Positions 35,929 to 44,999 of a stretch of DNA of 64,000 nt are shown in pieces. The notes under the pieces were generated by a model. It was not told the DNA's origin and made no database searches. It saw nothing but the letters and a program-made list of their open reading frames with translations. The stretch covers positions 3,596,001 to 3,660,000 of the forward strand of contig NZ_JBFMVT010000002.1 in NCBI RefSeq assembly GCF_040786275.1, written 5' to 3'. Position numbers and translations under genes: made by a program. The number at the start of each line of letters is the position of its first letter. The first letter of the stretch is position 1. Source of the DNA: Buttiauxella gaviniae. Lineage in GTDB: Bacteria; Pseudomonadota; Gammaproteobacteria; Enterobacterales; Enterobacteriaceae.

Positions 35929-38019
35929 TTATTGGGCGTATATCTCGTTATTCTGTAAATCTGCGTATAAATCGACTAACTGCTTCTGATATATCGCTTT
36001 GTTTTCATCATCAAGCGGCGTGACTTCATGCGCCGTTCTCATCGCCCGTAGGGTATTTGCCAGATCCAGACGTCCGGCTGACATTTCATCCGCGATAGCG
36101 AGTTTGTCAGGGAGAGCCCCTTGCGATGCCGGGCCGGGATCAAGCTCGCGATGATTTTCTAAAGAAAGATGTAAAGGGGACAGCGCAATCGCATTCCGGA
36201 TGACGACGTTTTCCATCCGCAGCCGAAGGTGTTGTTCCTTTATTTTCTCCGCTTCTTCACAATCTTCGTTTTCAATGGTGCCGCAAATCAGAAAGCGTCG
36301 GGGCAAATCGCTGCCGTGTAATCGGTCTTTCAGCGCTGGCAACCAGAAACGTGCGGCGGAACATTCGACACGTTCAATGACGGCGAGGATAGTTCGGGGA
36401 CAAGAAGCTTCGCTCAACAATAATCCCTGATAAAGGGGCGTCGCGATATTATTTCCCGCACGAACCCAAAGATCTTCGCAGGAAATCATCGTTGGATCGG
36501 CGATCTGTCGGATGGAGCGGCCCGAAGAAATCAGCGATTCGGCAACAGTAAGGAAGTCCTGCGTTTCAGGGCCAGATAACAATGGACATTCTCCTGCCAA
36601 CATTAACGCCAAAAATTGCGTCATGAGTATCTTTCCGTCAGGTGTCAGCAACTTGTTCTCTCTGACGGTATGACCGAATTCTTCGCAGGATACGACTCTC
36701 GCTTGCGCTGGGAGGCGTACTTCAGGGATCGCTGAGTAAGCCATGCGGCGCGCTTTTTCAGCAATAGCTATATCCATTTTTTTGAGTTCAATTTGCGCCT
36801 GAGCGGTACGTTCTTCAGCATCCATTAAAGACGCCAAAAGTGCTTCACGCTCGCAGGTTAGGGCTGCCAATATTTGACGTTCGTTTTCGTTCTGAGCGCA
36901 TAAATCAGCGTTGGCGTCTTTCAGACAGCTAATTTCGCTTTCGAGATACGCTTTTTCCTGTTTGAGTGTTTGTTCTATATCCGTTTTCTTTTCTGCAAAA
37001 ACAGAATGTAATTTTTCTTCTTCGAGCTGCCGTAATTGTGCGACCTCCTCTTCGATCTCGCTTTTCCTTGTCTTCTCAAAAACGGCCATTTCCGCTTCAA
37101 TAGATTCTCGACGTCGCAGGCGTTCAGCAGAAAACTCTTTATCGAGCGACTTATGCTGTTCGGCGCGCAACGCGACTCGCTCTTCTTCCGCAATGTTTTG
37201 TATTTGATGGTCGAGAAGGCGGGCGATATGCTGGTCCTTCAACATCGCTTCGGTAAACTGACGAGTCAGCGAATCTTCTTCCTCCAGTTTCTTAGCTAGC
37301 TCTCCTGCCCGGAGCGTTTGAGCGGCAGCCAGAAGAGCATCGACGCCGGAAGTTAATTTCCCGTTTTGCTCATTTATATGCACCCGAAGCCATGAAGCGA
37401 TCGCGGCTGTCGAATCAGCGCAGGAAAGGAGTTGAATGACGTTTTCGATATACTGCTTATCCGGCGTCCAGTCATGTATCCGGGTCGGTGACGCATCGAC
37501 ATCGGGCATATAAAACGATTTTCCGCTTTCAGATATGCCGGATACGGAAATCACGCCACCCTCATGGAAATCATATTCATAAACGTTCTGGCTTTTGGAT
37601 AAGATCAGAGAACCTGATTTCGACTCAGCCAAATTCGCAAGAATCAGACCATCCGGCCCAAAACGGATAGCCCATAATCCCGGTTCGCCATATGTCAATA
37701 TGCCATCGAAATTTAATTGGCGACGCACTTCTAGCAGCGACTGCTCGGAAGATAAATCATAATAAGGATAAATACGGCGAACATGTTTCGCCTGCGCTCT
37801 GTTGCGTATTCCGGGCCCAACATGAAAAGCGGCCCATTCACCCTTACGAAGCGGCAAAGCATCAGCCTCGTTAAACTGAACTTCTCCCGTACGAGGGAAC
37901 AATTTCTTAGGGTTCTCGATCGTACGCCAACCCTCAGACGTTTCCTGCGCGATGGCTTTAAGGAAAGACTGATAATTTCTGCGATCAAATTGACCAAGGT
38001 ACCAAGGGATTTTGCTCAT
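35929..38019 (-). CDS. druG: Druantia type II protein DruG (coiled-coil, degenerate AAA-like)
   Basis: No enzymatic family is certain. The N-terminal 230 residues (KIPWYLGQFDRRNYQSFLKAI…) are unrecognised. Residues about 240-430 form a long coiled coil rich in Glu/Lys/Arg. The last 270 residues resemble an AAA+ ATPase: LLSGPETQDFL sits where a P-loop would be but has no GKT, AVIERVECSAARFWLPALKD resembles a Walker B/sensor region, and FLICGTIENED resembles sensor 1. ATG 38019 is chosen because AAGGA lies 9 bases before it; an upstream frame to 38070 overlaps druF. Length is 696 aa. The name follows from its position between druF and druE. Confidence 0.75.
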   Translation of the reverse strand: MSKIPWYLGQFDRRNYQSFLKAIAQETSEGWRTIENPKKLFPRTGEVQFNEADALPLRKGEWAAFHVGPGIRNRAQAKHVRRIYPYYDLSSEQSLLEVRRQLNFDGILTYGEPGLWAIRFGPDGLILANLAESKSGSLILSKSQNVYEYDFHEGGVISVSGISESGKSFYMPDVDASPTRIHDWTPDKQYIENVIQLLSCADSTAAIASWLRVHINEQNGKLTSGVDALLAAAQTLRAGELAKKLEEEDSLTRQFTEAMLKDQHIARLLDHQIQNIAEEERVALRAEQHKSLDKEFSAERLRRRESIEAEMAVFEKTRKSEIEEEVAQLRQLEEEKLHSVFAEKKTDIEQTLKQEKAYLESEISCLKDANADLCAQNENERQILAALTCEREALLASLMDAEERTAQAQIELKKMDIAIAEKARRMAYSAIPEVRLPAQARVVSCEEFGHTVRENKLLTPDGKILMTQFLALMLAGECPLLSGPETQDFLTVAESLISSGRSIRQIADPTMISCEDLWVRAGNNIATPLYQGLLLSEASCPRTILAVIERVECSAARFWLPALKDRLHGSDLPRRFLICGTIENEDCEEAEKIKEQHLRLRMENVVIRNAIALSPLHLSLENHRELDPGPASQGALPDKLAIADEMSAGRLDLANTLRAMRTAHEVTPLDDENKAIYQKQLVDLYADLQNNEIYAQ

Positions 38020-38030
38020 TTTCATTTTCC

Positions 38031-40592
38031 TTATAATCCCGGTGTCAGCGTTAGCCGACCGTTTCGCCATATCGGACGTATTTTCCCACCGGAATGGCGA
38101 CTAGCGGAAACTAAGCGGTTTGTATCGCCCTCGCCGTCTGGAGAGAGGGAACAGAAACACCCCGGAAGCAGTGATTCCAGCCAGCGGAATGAGACGTCAT
38201 CGACAGGATAGGTGTAGCCGGAATCCGCCGGACCTCCGTTTCTGAGCGCGTGACGCCGTATTCCCGCGGCCAGCGCATCGGGCAGGCCGCAATCATTGAT
38301 AAGACATAGCAGATGGTTTTTAGCAACTCGTTCAAACAAGGGCTCACGGTTTTTCGTGCCTGCGACGATAATAGCGGCGGTTCGGGAAAGATAATGCGCC
38401 GTTTTTCGCCCGGAAACGACCCGGTAGATATCATGATCTCGCCCGCCTGGATGAATATGAAGCGATAGTAATGCCACGTCTTTATCCGTGGAGCTATGCG
38501 GCTGGAATCTTTCTGAACGCCAGTTCCAGACTGCCGCGGGCTCGTATAGTTCAGCGGTGCGTTCCGTCGTGACCAGTGAAAGCGGTGCTGTAGCGGATGA
38601 CGATGGGGCTTCGATAAGCGGCCATCCCAGACGCTGAGATAACGCAACAGGATTAGCTAGTACGGCCCCAAATACAGGGGGCGACCAGAGGCTTACGCCA
38701 CGACGACGGAAACTTTCCCCACCCAGCCCGGTGACCGCTTTTTGAAAATTATCAATCAGACTGGCGCAGACAGCGCCTTCCACAATAACCAGAGAATTTT
38801 CTCCGTTGCAAATATGAAGCAACGAAGGTTTAACCAGCGTCCATGCCCGACCTTTCCAGCCAGGGCGCAAGCGTGGCTGGATCAGACCCGCATGATGTAA
38901 ACAACGAATCAAATGCCATACGTTGATGCTGCCAGCCACATGCCTGAGAAGCGCGAATAACTCGATTTCTTCCCAGCCGCTGGCTCCGCTGGCGTAAATC
39001 GCCTCCAGAAGATGATCGCAACATGCTTCGCTATCTTCCCACTGTAACAGTTCTTCGAAATTAAACATCGGTGCCTTTAGTGAAGTCGTCGACCAGTCGC
39101 AAAGAGGTTCAAACCGGTATCTTGCGCCTTCGCCTAAAGTCGGGTGCGGTAAGGCGCGGGTGAAAAAGCGCGCGCGACGCCGCCACGGCGGCGTTTTTTC
39201 TCCTACTTCCAGTATCGGTTCGATGAAGAACTCACCACTAAGCGACACAGAAGAAATCAGACGACCATCTATTATAGAAACGTTGATTCCTGCGCCATCA
39301 TTCCGGGATGAATATATTTTGTAGCGTCGCGTATCTGACTCAACAGAAGGCAAAAACGCTGGTAATCCCAGCCATCCACCAGGTACCCGTATTCCACCGT
39401 ATAGCTGAGGCCGCGTAACGTCATCATCCTGAATACCTAAAGAGGATCTTAATGAACGAAATATATCCATCGCTGAAACTTGGTTCAGCGGCTGAGCCGT
39501 TAAAATCCAATCGTCCTCTGCAATATAACCGTTGAGGCGCTTGCTCATCTGTACGGAATGTTTACTGGATAAGGCGATATGAAACCGTTGCGAGTATACG
39601 TCGGGAGACGGTTTCGCTCTCCAGCGCCCGTGCCCGATCTCATAAAAAAATAGTAAACCGGTCTGCGTCGCCTTCCCCAGATTTTCGCTGCTCCCAGCGT
39701 CGCGGGCGTTAAGGGCTTTGGATAACGTAGGATGAAAAACGCTTTCGTCTCTCTCGCCTGCACTACTGAAATAACACCGCGAACCGTCGAAGTCGACATA
39801 CATATCAATGATGGTCTGATGCTTCGTTATACAAGATGATATCCCGACCGCCCGTTGACGCAGGCGCCAGAAAGGCATATCGAACAGCGCGCGGCGCCCC
39901 AACAACCATGCGTCTCTGAATTCGGCAAAAGCCTCCTTCAGAGCATGAGAAACGCCTTGTCTTTGAATAACAATATGAAAGTATTCGATTAACTGGCGTG
40001 GGTTATCGGCGGCTTGCGGATAGCTTTCGAGGCATTCGCTCATCAGGCGCAGATCGGCTTTATTCGGGAATGCCAGCCGCAAGGTGTGACCGATCTGAAC
40101 CCAGCCATCCCGCGGAGGCAGGATAAGGCGCCTGTAGGGCTCGCCTTCCTGAATACGTTGGTTAAGCCATTCGGCTAATGCCTCCCACATCGCGTTGACG
40201 CCGGATAAGTTCTGAAAGCTATGCCCGGTTTGCAACCAGTTCTGCAGCTTCAGTCGAAACTCATTACGTTCTTCCTGTGCGTCGAATTGACTGCTAATAA
40301 GCAAGGTCATGACAAGATAAGTAAAATATCCGGGCGATCGACGAGTCGACTTTTCCATCATGCCGCCTTCAAGGCGCTGCGGCAGATCCCGTATTTTTGA
40401 CATACAGGTTCGAAATGCTTCTTCAATTTCATCCGCGCTAACGCCGCTGTCGGCGAATGCCGCGGCAAGCGTCTCCGGCGTAACTTCAAACCAGCGAATA
40501 TCCTGCGCATCGCCGTCGGTGCCGAACCGGAGAAAATAATCGATCAGTTTACTTTCCCAGCCATCGGGCGTAACGGGCGGCGTCCAGTTCAT
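38031..40592 (-). CDS. druF: Druantia type II protein DruF
   Basis: The 853-aa product has no motif I can name. The N-terminal third is helical (FAEFRDAWLLGRRALFDMPFWRLRQRA). The middle contains strand-rich stretches (GIRVPGGWLGLPAFLPSVESDTRRYKIYSS). The C-terminal part has SLVTTERTAELYEPAAVWNW and a basic end. It begins with an ATGA-type overlap with druM (40589-40592) and is followed by druG, so all are co-translated. In described type II Druantia loci a protein of this size and unknown function occupies the same place; that position is the basis of the name. Confidence 0.75.
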   Translation of the reverse strand: MNWTPPVTPDGWESKLIDYFLRFGTDGDAQDIRWFEVTPETLAAAFADSGVSADEIEEAFRTCMSKIRDLPQRLEGGMMEKSTRRSPGYFTYLVMTLLISSQFDAQEERNEFRLKLQNWLQTGHSFQNLSGVNAMWEALAEWLNQRIQEGEPYRRLILPPRDGWVQIGHTLRLAFPNKADLRLMSECLESYPQAADNPRQLIEYFHIVIQRQGVSHALKEAFAEFRDAWLLGRRALFDMPFWRLRQRAVGISSCITKHQTIIDMYVDFDGSRCYFSSAGERDESVFHPTLSKALNARDAGSSENLGKATQTGLLFFYEIGHGRWRAKPSPDVYSQRFHIALSSKHSVQMSKRLNGYIAEDDWILTAQPLNQVSAMDIFRSLRSSLGIQDDDVTRPQLYGGIRVPGGWLGLPAFLPSVESDTRRYKIYSSRNDGAGINVSIIDGRLISSVSLSGEFFIEPILEVGEKTPPWRRRARFFTRALPHPTLGEGARYRFEPLCDWSTTSLKAPMFNFEELLQWEDSEACCDHLLEAIYASGASGWEEIELFALLRHVAGSINVWHLIRCLHHAGLIQPRLRPGWKGRAWTLVKPSLLHICNGENSLVIVEGAVCASLIDNFQKAVTGLGGESFRRRGVSLWSPPVFGAVLANPVALSQRLGWPLIEAPSSSATAPLSLVTTERTAELYEPAAVWNWRSERFQPHSSTDKDVALLSLHIHPGGRDHDIYRVVSGRKTAHYLSRTAAIIVAGTKNREPLFERVAKNHLLCLINDCGLPDALAAGIRRHALRNGGPADSGYTYPVDDVSFRWLESLLPGCFCSLSPDGEGDTNRLVSASRHSGGKIRPIWRNGRLTLTPGL

Positions 40593-41824
40593 TCGCGAAT
40601 ATCCTCCATCCGATAGGTATTAATTCGGACGGCCATAGCTAGTGGCTCCAGAATACGCTCCGCCAGAAAACGGACGGAAGGAACGGCGAGGCCGTCGCCA
40701 ATCACTTTAAACGCCGACTGATACGCCGCAGGGAGGATAAAATCATCCGGCAACCCCATTAACGCCGCCGCTTCTTTGACCGACAACAAGCGGGTTTTCA
40801 CCTGATTGCCTTTGACAACGATAATACGAGGACGAGAAGCCCCGCCTTTTGGCGTTCTCAGACAACCAAGAACGGTCGAGAACGTAATTTCGGTCCGTTG
40901 CCGATTGACACCTTTTTCTTTGCGCATGCGTAAATAAAGGCTGCCTGTTATTGTCTCGCCAGATGTCTGCGCTTTCGCCAAACGCGCTAGATTCGCCGGT
41001 GCCATCATACTGATAAGCCGTTGTGTTTCATCGAAAGAATGCCATAGCGCGTTTTCGTCTTCAAAATCGATTAAGTCATCTAACTCCTTCGTTCTGGAGT
41101 CTGGCATATTGCCAGGCGACCACCAGATCCAGTCATTACGGGCATCCTTCGCCAGCGCATCGCAGGCACGGAGGAGCGAAGGTGAATGCCATTGCGACAA
41201 AGGTTCTTCTGAGACCAAACATTCGGGGACTGAAGCATGGCGACTAATCGCCACAAGAAATACGCGGGGCCTAGACTGTGGAAGAAAGTACTTTGCATCA
41301 ATGATTATTGCGCCATATCGGTAGCCCGTTTTACTCAACTGATGGCATATCGCGGCGAAATGGCTCCCTTGATCCAGCGTCAGCAACCCAAGAACATTTT
41401 CAAGAACAAGAATCGGCGGCTTACGGTTTTCCTCGCCGAGCCTGCTGATTAAATCGAGGAACGGCCATATCGCACCGGAACGCGTGGTTTCATCCGCGCA
41501 GGAATCTCTTTCGCCAATTCCCAGGCCATTGCCGGCCAGCGATAAATCCTGGCAAGGAAATGAGGCCCAGCTTAAATCAGCATGGAGTGGCAGTTCATCG
41601 GAGGCGACTTCGCGTACATCACGCATGTCGAAATGTTCGTCGCCCCAGTTGTCGATGTATGTCGATGCTTTTATCGGGTCCATATCGTTGGCGAACAGGC
41701 ATTGCCACTGTTTTCCCAGCCCAGCCCTGGCCATACCGCCGCCCGCAAAAAACTCATAGAAACTGAATCGCGCTTCGTGAGGTTCCATTGAATGATTGTC
41801 GCTCGTGACGGCTTTAGTGCTCAT
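40589..41824 (-). CDS. druM: DNA cytosine-5 methyltransferase DruM (Dcm-like)
   Basis: This enzyme methylates C-5 of cytosine in a recognition site not readable from sequence. All core motifs are present: I FYEFFAGGGMARAG (about 23-34), IV WASFPCQDLSLAG with the catalytic Cys-91, VI LVLENVLGLL (about 140-148), VIII QSRPRVFLVAI, and X IGDGLAVPSVRFLAERI. The variable target-recognition region lies between VIII and X (about 205-345). At 411 aa it is full length. It is the first gene of the defence operon and is expected to mark host DNA as self or to assist the system. Vsr at the operon end fits a 5-methylcytosine product. Confidence 0.9.
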   Translation of the reverse strand: MSTKAVTSDNHSMEPHEARFSFYEFFAGGGMARAGLGKQWQCLFANDMDPIKASTYIDNWGDEHFDMRDVREVASDELPLHADLSWASFPCQDLSLAGNGLGIGERDSCADETTRSGAIWPFLDLISRLGEENRKPPILVLENVLGLLTLDQGSHFAAICHQLSKTGYRYGAIIIDAKYFLPQSRPRVFLVAISRHASVPECLVSEEPLSQWHSPSLLRACDALAKDARNDWIWWSPGNMPDSRTKELDDLIDFEDENALWHSFDETQRLISMMAPANLARLAKAQTSGETITGSLYLRMRKEKGVNRQRTEITFSTVLGCLRTPKGGASRPRIIVVKGNQVKTRLLSVKEAAALMGLPDDFILPAAYQSAFKVIGDGLAVPSVRFLAERILEPLAMAVRINTYRMEDIRE

Positions 41825-41888
41825 GACCTGACCATAAAATAGTATTACTGAATCGGCGCATCGATCAATTTCCTGAAAGGGATATTCT

Positions 41889-41925
41889 TATCTAGATAGT
41901 CTATAAAATCATGAAGATAATATCT
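41889..41925. promoter_or_regulatory. Palindromes in the druM/SIR2-like divergent promoter region
   Basis: TATCTAGATA (41889-41898) and AGATAATATCT (41915-41925) are perfect short dyads sharing the GATA/TATC half-site, centred 26-27 bp apart. They lie 65-100 bp before druM and about 180 bp before the SIR2-like gene. They look like operators for one dimeric regulator or for self-control by the methyltransferase. Confidence 0.45.
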
Positions 41926-42102
41926 ATATTGATAAATGTGCTGGCTATGTAGCAAAGGTTATTAACTGACTGAATATGAAGATAATTTTTCCTCCAGCAA
42001 GTGAAGCTTTAGAAACGATGAAGAAAAAATGCAAATAGTCAGCACTTGCGCTGTAAAATGTTTGTTATTTAGAAAAATTCACTACTGGAACAGATAGCTA
42101 AA

Positions 42103-43125
42103 ATGCCGTTTAACATTCACCCCTGGTCTGAGCTAGCACCACGATACGATGGGACTATTTTGTTGGGCAACGGTGCAAGCATTGCCGTTAGTCCTCGTTT
42201 TGCGTATGGATCTCTGCTTGAACACGTCACGCAAAGAGAGAGTCTGGAGGAAGATGTACGCAGACTTTTTGACTTTTTTAAGACTAAAGATTTCGAACTT
42301 ATTCTGCGTATTGTCTGGCAGGCATCTAACGTCAATAAATCTTTAGAGATTGAGGATGCTCGTACCCATGAGGCCTACCTACGAATCCGTGAATGCCTTA
42401 TTCAGGCTGTACGAGATGTGCATCCTGAGCATGATGAAGTTGATGAACAACTGCCATATATCTACGCGTTTCTGAAAAGATTCAAAACGGTTATTTCGCT
42501 TAACTATGACCTGATTGTTTACTGGACAATGACATATGGTCTGGATATCAACGATCAGCACCGATTTAAGGACTGTTTTCTTGCCAGAGGTCTTTTTGAG
42601 CAGGATTGGCAACGGTTAAGAGGAATGCTTGGAAATGAACAATCTAATACGCTTGTTTTTTATCCACATGGCAGCCTTATACTATGCCGAAACCGTGTTG
42701 AACAGGAACATAAAATCCATATCCGAGGATCTGGCTTACTTGAATCAATTCTTGAACGTTGGCAAAGCGAGGAAGTTGTTCCGTTATTTGTCAGCGAAGG
42801 AACGTATGAGCAGAAGGTTAGCTCTATTCAGAGTAGTTATTATCTTTCAACAGTTTACCGTGAAGTTCTCACCGAACCGCGTGAAAGTCTGGTGATTTTA
42901 GGTTGGGGGATGGGTGAACATGACGTACATCTGCTAAAACGCATGGCGAGAACAAGAATACAACGCGTCGCCGTATCTGTTTTTCGGGGTGATCAGGCTT
43001 ATTGCACCAGAGTTAACCAATTAATCAGAGATAATCTGGGACCACATGTCCTCATCGAGTTTTTCGACAGCGAAAGTCCGAGCTGCTGGAATCAGCTACC
43101 AGAAAATCTGATGCAGGGGAGCTAA
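42103..43125 (+). CDS. SIR2-like (DUF4917-type) protein
   Basis: The 340-aa product has the hallmarks of SIR2-like NAD-binding proteins: LLGNGASIAVS near the N terminus (about 20-31), ISLNYDLIVYW (about 131-141), FYPHGSLIL with the candidate catalytic histidine (about 187-195) and VILGWGMGEHD (about 265). Such proteins in defence islands often deplete NAD when phage is sensed. It is transcribed away from druM and shares its intergenic region. It may be an independent abortive-infection gene or an accessory of the Druantia locus. The fold is read from motifs only. Confidence 0.72.
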   Translation: MPFNIHPWSELAPRYDGTILLGNGASIAVSPRFAYGSLLEHVTQRESLEEDVRRLFDFFKTKDFELILRIVWQASNVNKSLEIEDARTHEAYLRIRECLIQAVRDVHPEHDEVDEQLPYIYAFLKRFKTVISLNYDLIVYWTMTYGLDINDQHRFKDCFLARGLFEQDWQRLRGMLGNEQSNTLVFYPHGSLILCRNRVEQEHKIHIRGSGLLESILERWQSEEVVPLFVSEGTYEQKVSSIQSSYYLSTVYREVLTEPRESLVILGWGMGEHDVHLLKRMARTRIQRVAVSVFRGDQAYCTRVNQLIRDNLGPHVLIEFFDSESPSCWNQLPENLMQGS

Positions 43126-43856
43126 CTGGTAATGGGGGATGGTTGAGGCGGCATGTTACCAGAGCTCAGCGCCGAACAGCTATGCTTCTACAACGGAACT
43201 GTGATCAATCGAATCTGGCAGTCAACTCTGCGGCAGATGCGGACATTGCCATACTGTGTTCAGTAATATATTTATTAAATTTTTTATGTTGATACATTGA
43301 TTTCTCGTTACGAAAATCCCAACGCCGCATGGGAAATAATTTCACCTTTGCTTTCCTCTGAACGATCGCAAAAAGTCGGTCACCATTATATTCAGCATCG
43401 TAAGGTCATTAACGGGATGTTTTAGGTACTTGGGTCATGGAAAACTGTTTACATCCTATTCAACCGGTGCCGTAATCGGGAATTATTAAACTTAATTTCA
43501 ACAAAACGGAATCGTGGATAACCTCCACTTATGAATATCTGAGCAAAATGAACATTTAAGGGGCACTATCTCCCTTTAACAACATTACTGATCGCTATCA
43601 GCTATATTCCAACTCAAGTTCAAACCCTTTCACCGCTGCGGTCTAAGGGGCGCTACGCCCGCATATACAGAGGCAGTTTTTTCTCCCGACTGATTTCCGT
43701 TCCCATATCTGCTTCCGGTTAATCGTTTCCCAACACAACCCGTCCCGCAAGGATAAATGGCACGCATGCTGCGCCCTTGCAGGGCAGAACGATGCCGGGA
43801 AAGCGAACCGTCAGGCGATACGAAGACGAAAATCACACACTGACGGAGAAAAAATC
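43126..43856. other. Non-coding segment between the defence island and the ICE backbone
   Basis: No supported gene is seen in 730 bp. The left half is AT-rich and the right half (from about 43560) is more GC-rich, with a short CGCCCTTGCAGGGC-like dyad near 43771. It probably marks the boundary between cargo and conserved ICE backbone and carries the ardC promoter. A GGAG ribosome binding site precedes ardC. Confidence 0.4.
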
Positions 43857-44804
43857 ATGGCTATTTCCCTGCATACCACCCGGACAAGCGCCCCTAACAC
43901 CGCAGCGGCGACCAGCGTATCCCCGCTGGACCCGTCAGGCTCCTCAAAAACGAAATTTTCAAAAAACAGAAAGGATATTTATCAGACCGTTACCGACAAC
44001 ATCATTGCAGCGCTGGAAGCCGATGTTAAACCCTGGTCCTGCCCGTGGCAGCGTGTATCCGGCATGTCTGGATTGCCATCTAATTACGCCACCGGTGTAG
44101 CCTACAGTGGCATGAATATCATGCTGTTATGGTGCAGCGCATCAAAACAGGGGTTCAGCGATTCACGCTGGATGACTTACAAACAGTCACAGGCAGCAGG
44201 TGGACAGGTTCGCAAGGGCGAACATGGCACAACAGCCATTTTCTATACGACCCTGGAAAAGGAAAACGACGCCGGAGAAGTTGAACATATCCCGATGCTG
44301 AAAACCTTCACCGTGTTTAACGTTCAGCAAATCGACGGTCTGGCCCTGACAACGGAAACAGTCAGCCCGGAAGCAACATTTGACCCGTTGCCGCAGGCTG
44401 AGAACCTGTTACGGAAGAGTGGCGCAAACATCATCGAGAAAGGACAAAACGCCTTTTTTATCCCGTCAACCGATGAAATTCGCTTACCGGAACGATATCT
44501 TTTTGCCGATGCGCCCAATTTTTACGCCACCGGTCTGCATGAGCTGGTTCACTGGAGCGGAGCCAAGAGTCGGCTGAATCGTGAAATGAAAGGGAAGTTT
44601 GGCAGTGAGGGTTATGCGTTTGAGGAATTGATCGCCGAGTTGGGAAGCGTGTTCCTGATGGCGGACTTGGGGATTGTCGGAGAGGTTCAGCATGAAAGTT
44701 ATATTACTTCCTGGCTGAAAGCACTGAAAAACGACAAGCGATATATTTTCAAAGCGGCCAGTGCCGCCTCTAAAGCGCATCGTTACCTGATGGATAAACT
44801 CTGA
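43857..44804 (+). CDS. ArdC-like antirestriction protein
   Basis: ArdC proteins bind single-stranded DNA and shield incoming conjugative DNA from host nucleases. The N-terminal domain (about residues 40-165) carries IYQTVTDNIIAALEADVKPWSCPW, the DUF1738/TraC-primase-like region. The C-terminal domain is a zincin-like metallopeptidase with HELVHWSG (about residues 228-235) and the third ligand region FEELIAELGSVFL. At 315 aa it is complete. It is oriented opposite to mobC, from which it is separated by a strong terminator hairpin. Confidence 0.88.
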   Translation: MAISLHTTRTSAPNTAAATSVSPLDPSGSSKTKFSKNRKDIYQTVTDNIIAALEADVKPWSCPWQRVSGMSGLPSNYATGVAYSGMNIMLLWCSASKQGFSDSRWMTYKQSQAAGGQVRKGEHGTTAIFYTTLEKENDAGEVEHIPMLKTFTVFNVQQIDGLALTTETVSPEATFDPLPQAENLLRKSGANIIEKGQNAFFIPSTDEIRLPERYLFADAPNFYATGLHELVHWSGAKSRLNREMKGKFGSEGYAFEELIAELGSVFLMADLGIVGEVQHESYITSWLKALKNDKRYIFKAASAASKAHRYLMDKL

Positions 44805-44810
44805 GACCGG

Positions 44811-44850
44811 AACCATGTAACCGCAAGGGAATGCGGTTACATGGTTTTTA
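44811..44850 (+). terminator. Strong terminator after ardC
   Basis: Perfect 15-bp arms AACCATGTAACCGCA / TGCGGTTACATGGTT with a 6-base loop are followed by TTTTA. Confidence 0.9.
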
Positions 44851-44971
44851 ACCGGCAACGCTGCAAGGCGCAGACTGAGGCGGAACGCAGCACAGCGAGT
44901 ACCGAACAGTCTGTGTCTGGCAGTGGGATAAAAAAATGCCCGGTCTGGCGAGTATCGCCGCCAGGCCGGTG

Positions 44972-44989
44972 AGGCCATCATGATGGCCT
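44972..44989. terminator. Palindrome at the mobC 3' side
   Basis: AGGCCATCATGATGGCCT is a perfect 18-bp palindrome, just after a GGTCTGGCG/CGCCAGGCC stem at about 44942-44966. These hairpins lie between convergent ardC and mobC and probably end mobC transcripts. Confidence 0.55.
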
Positions 44990-44999
44990 GAGTAAAAGC

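Noticed and set aside
29559-41824. DISARM or BREX as the identity of the defence island
   Set aside because: DISARM has separate DrmA and DrmB plus a phospholipase-D protein, and BREX has PglZ and BrxC-type genes; none of these is present, while helicase and DUF1998 are fused in one 1948-aa protein.
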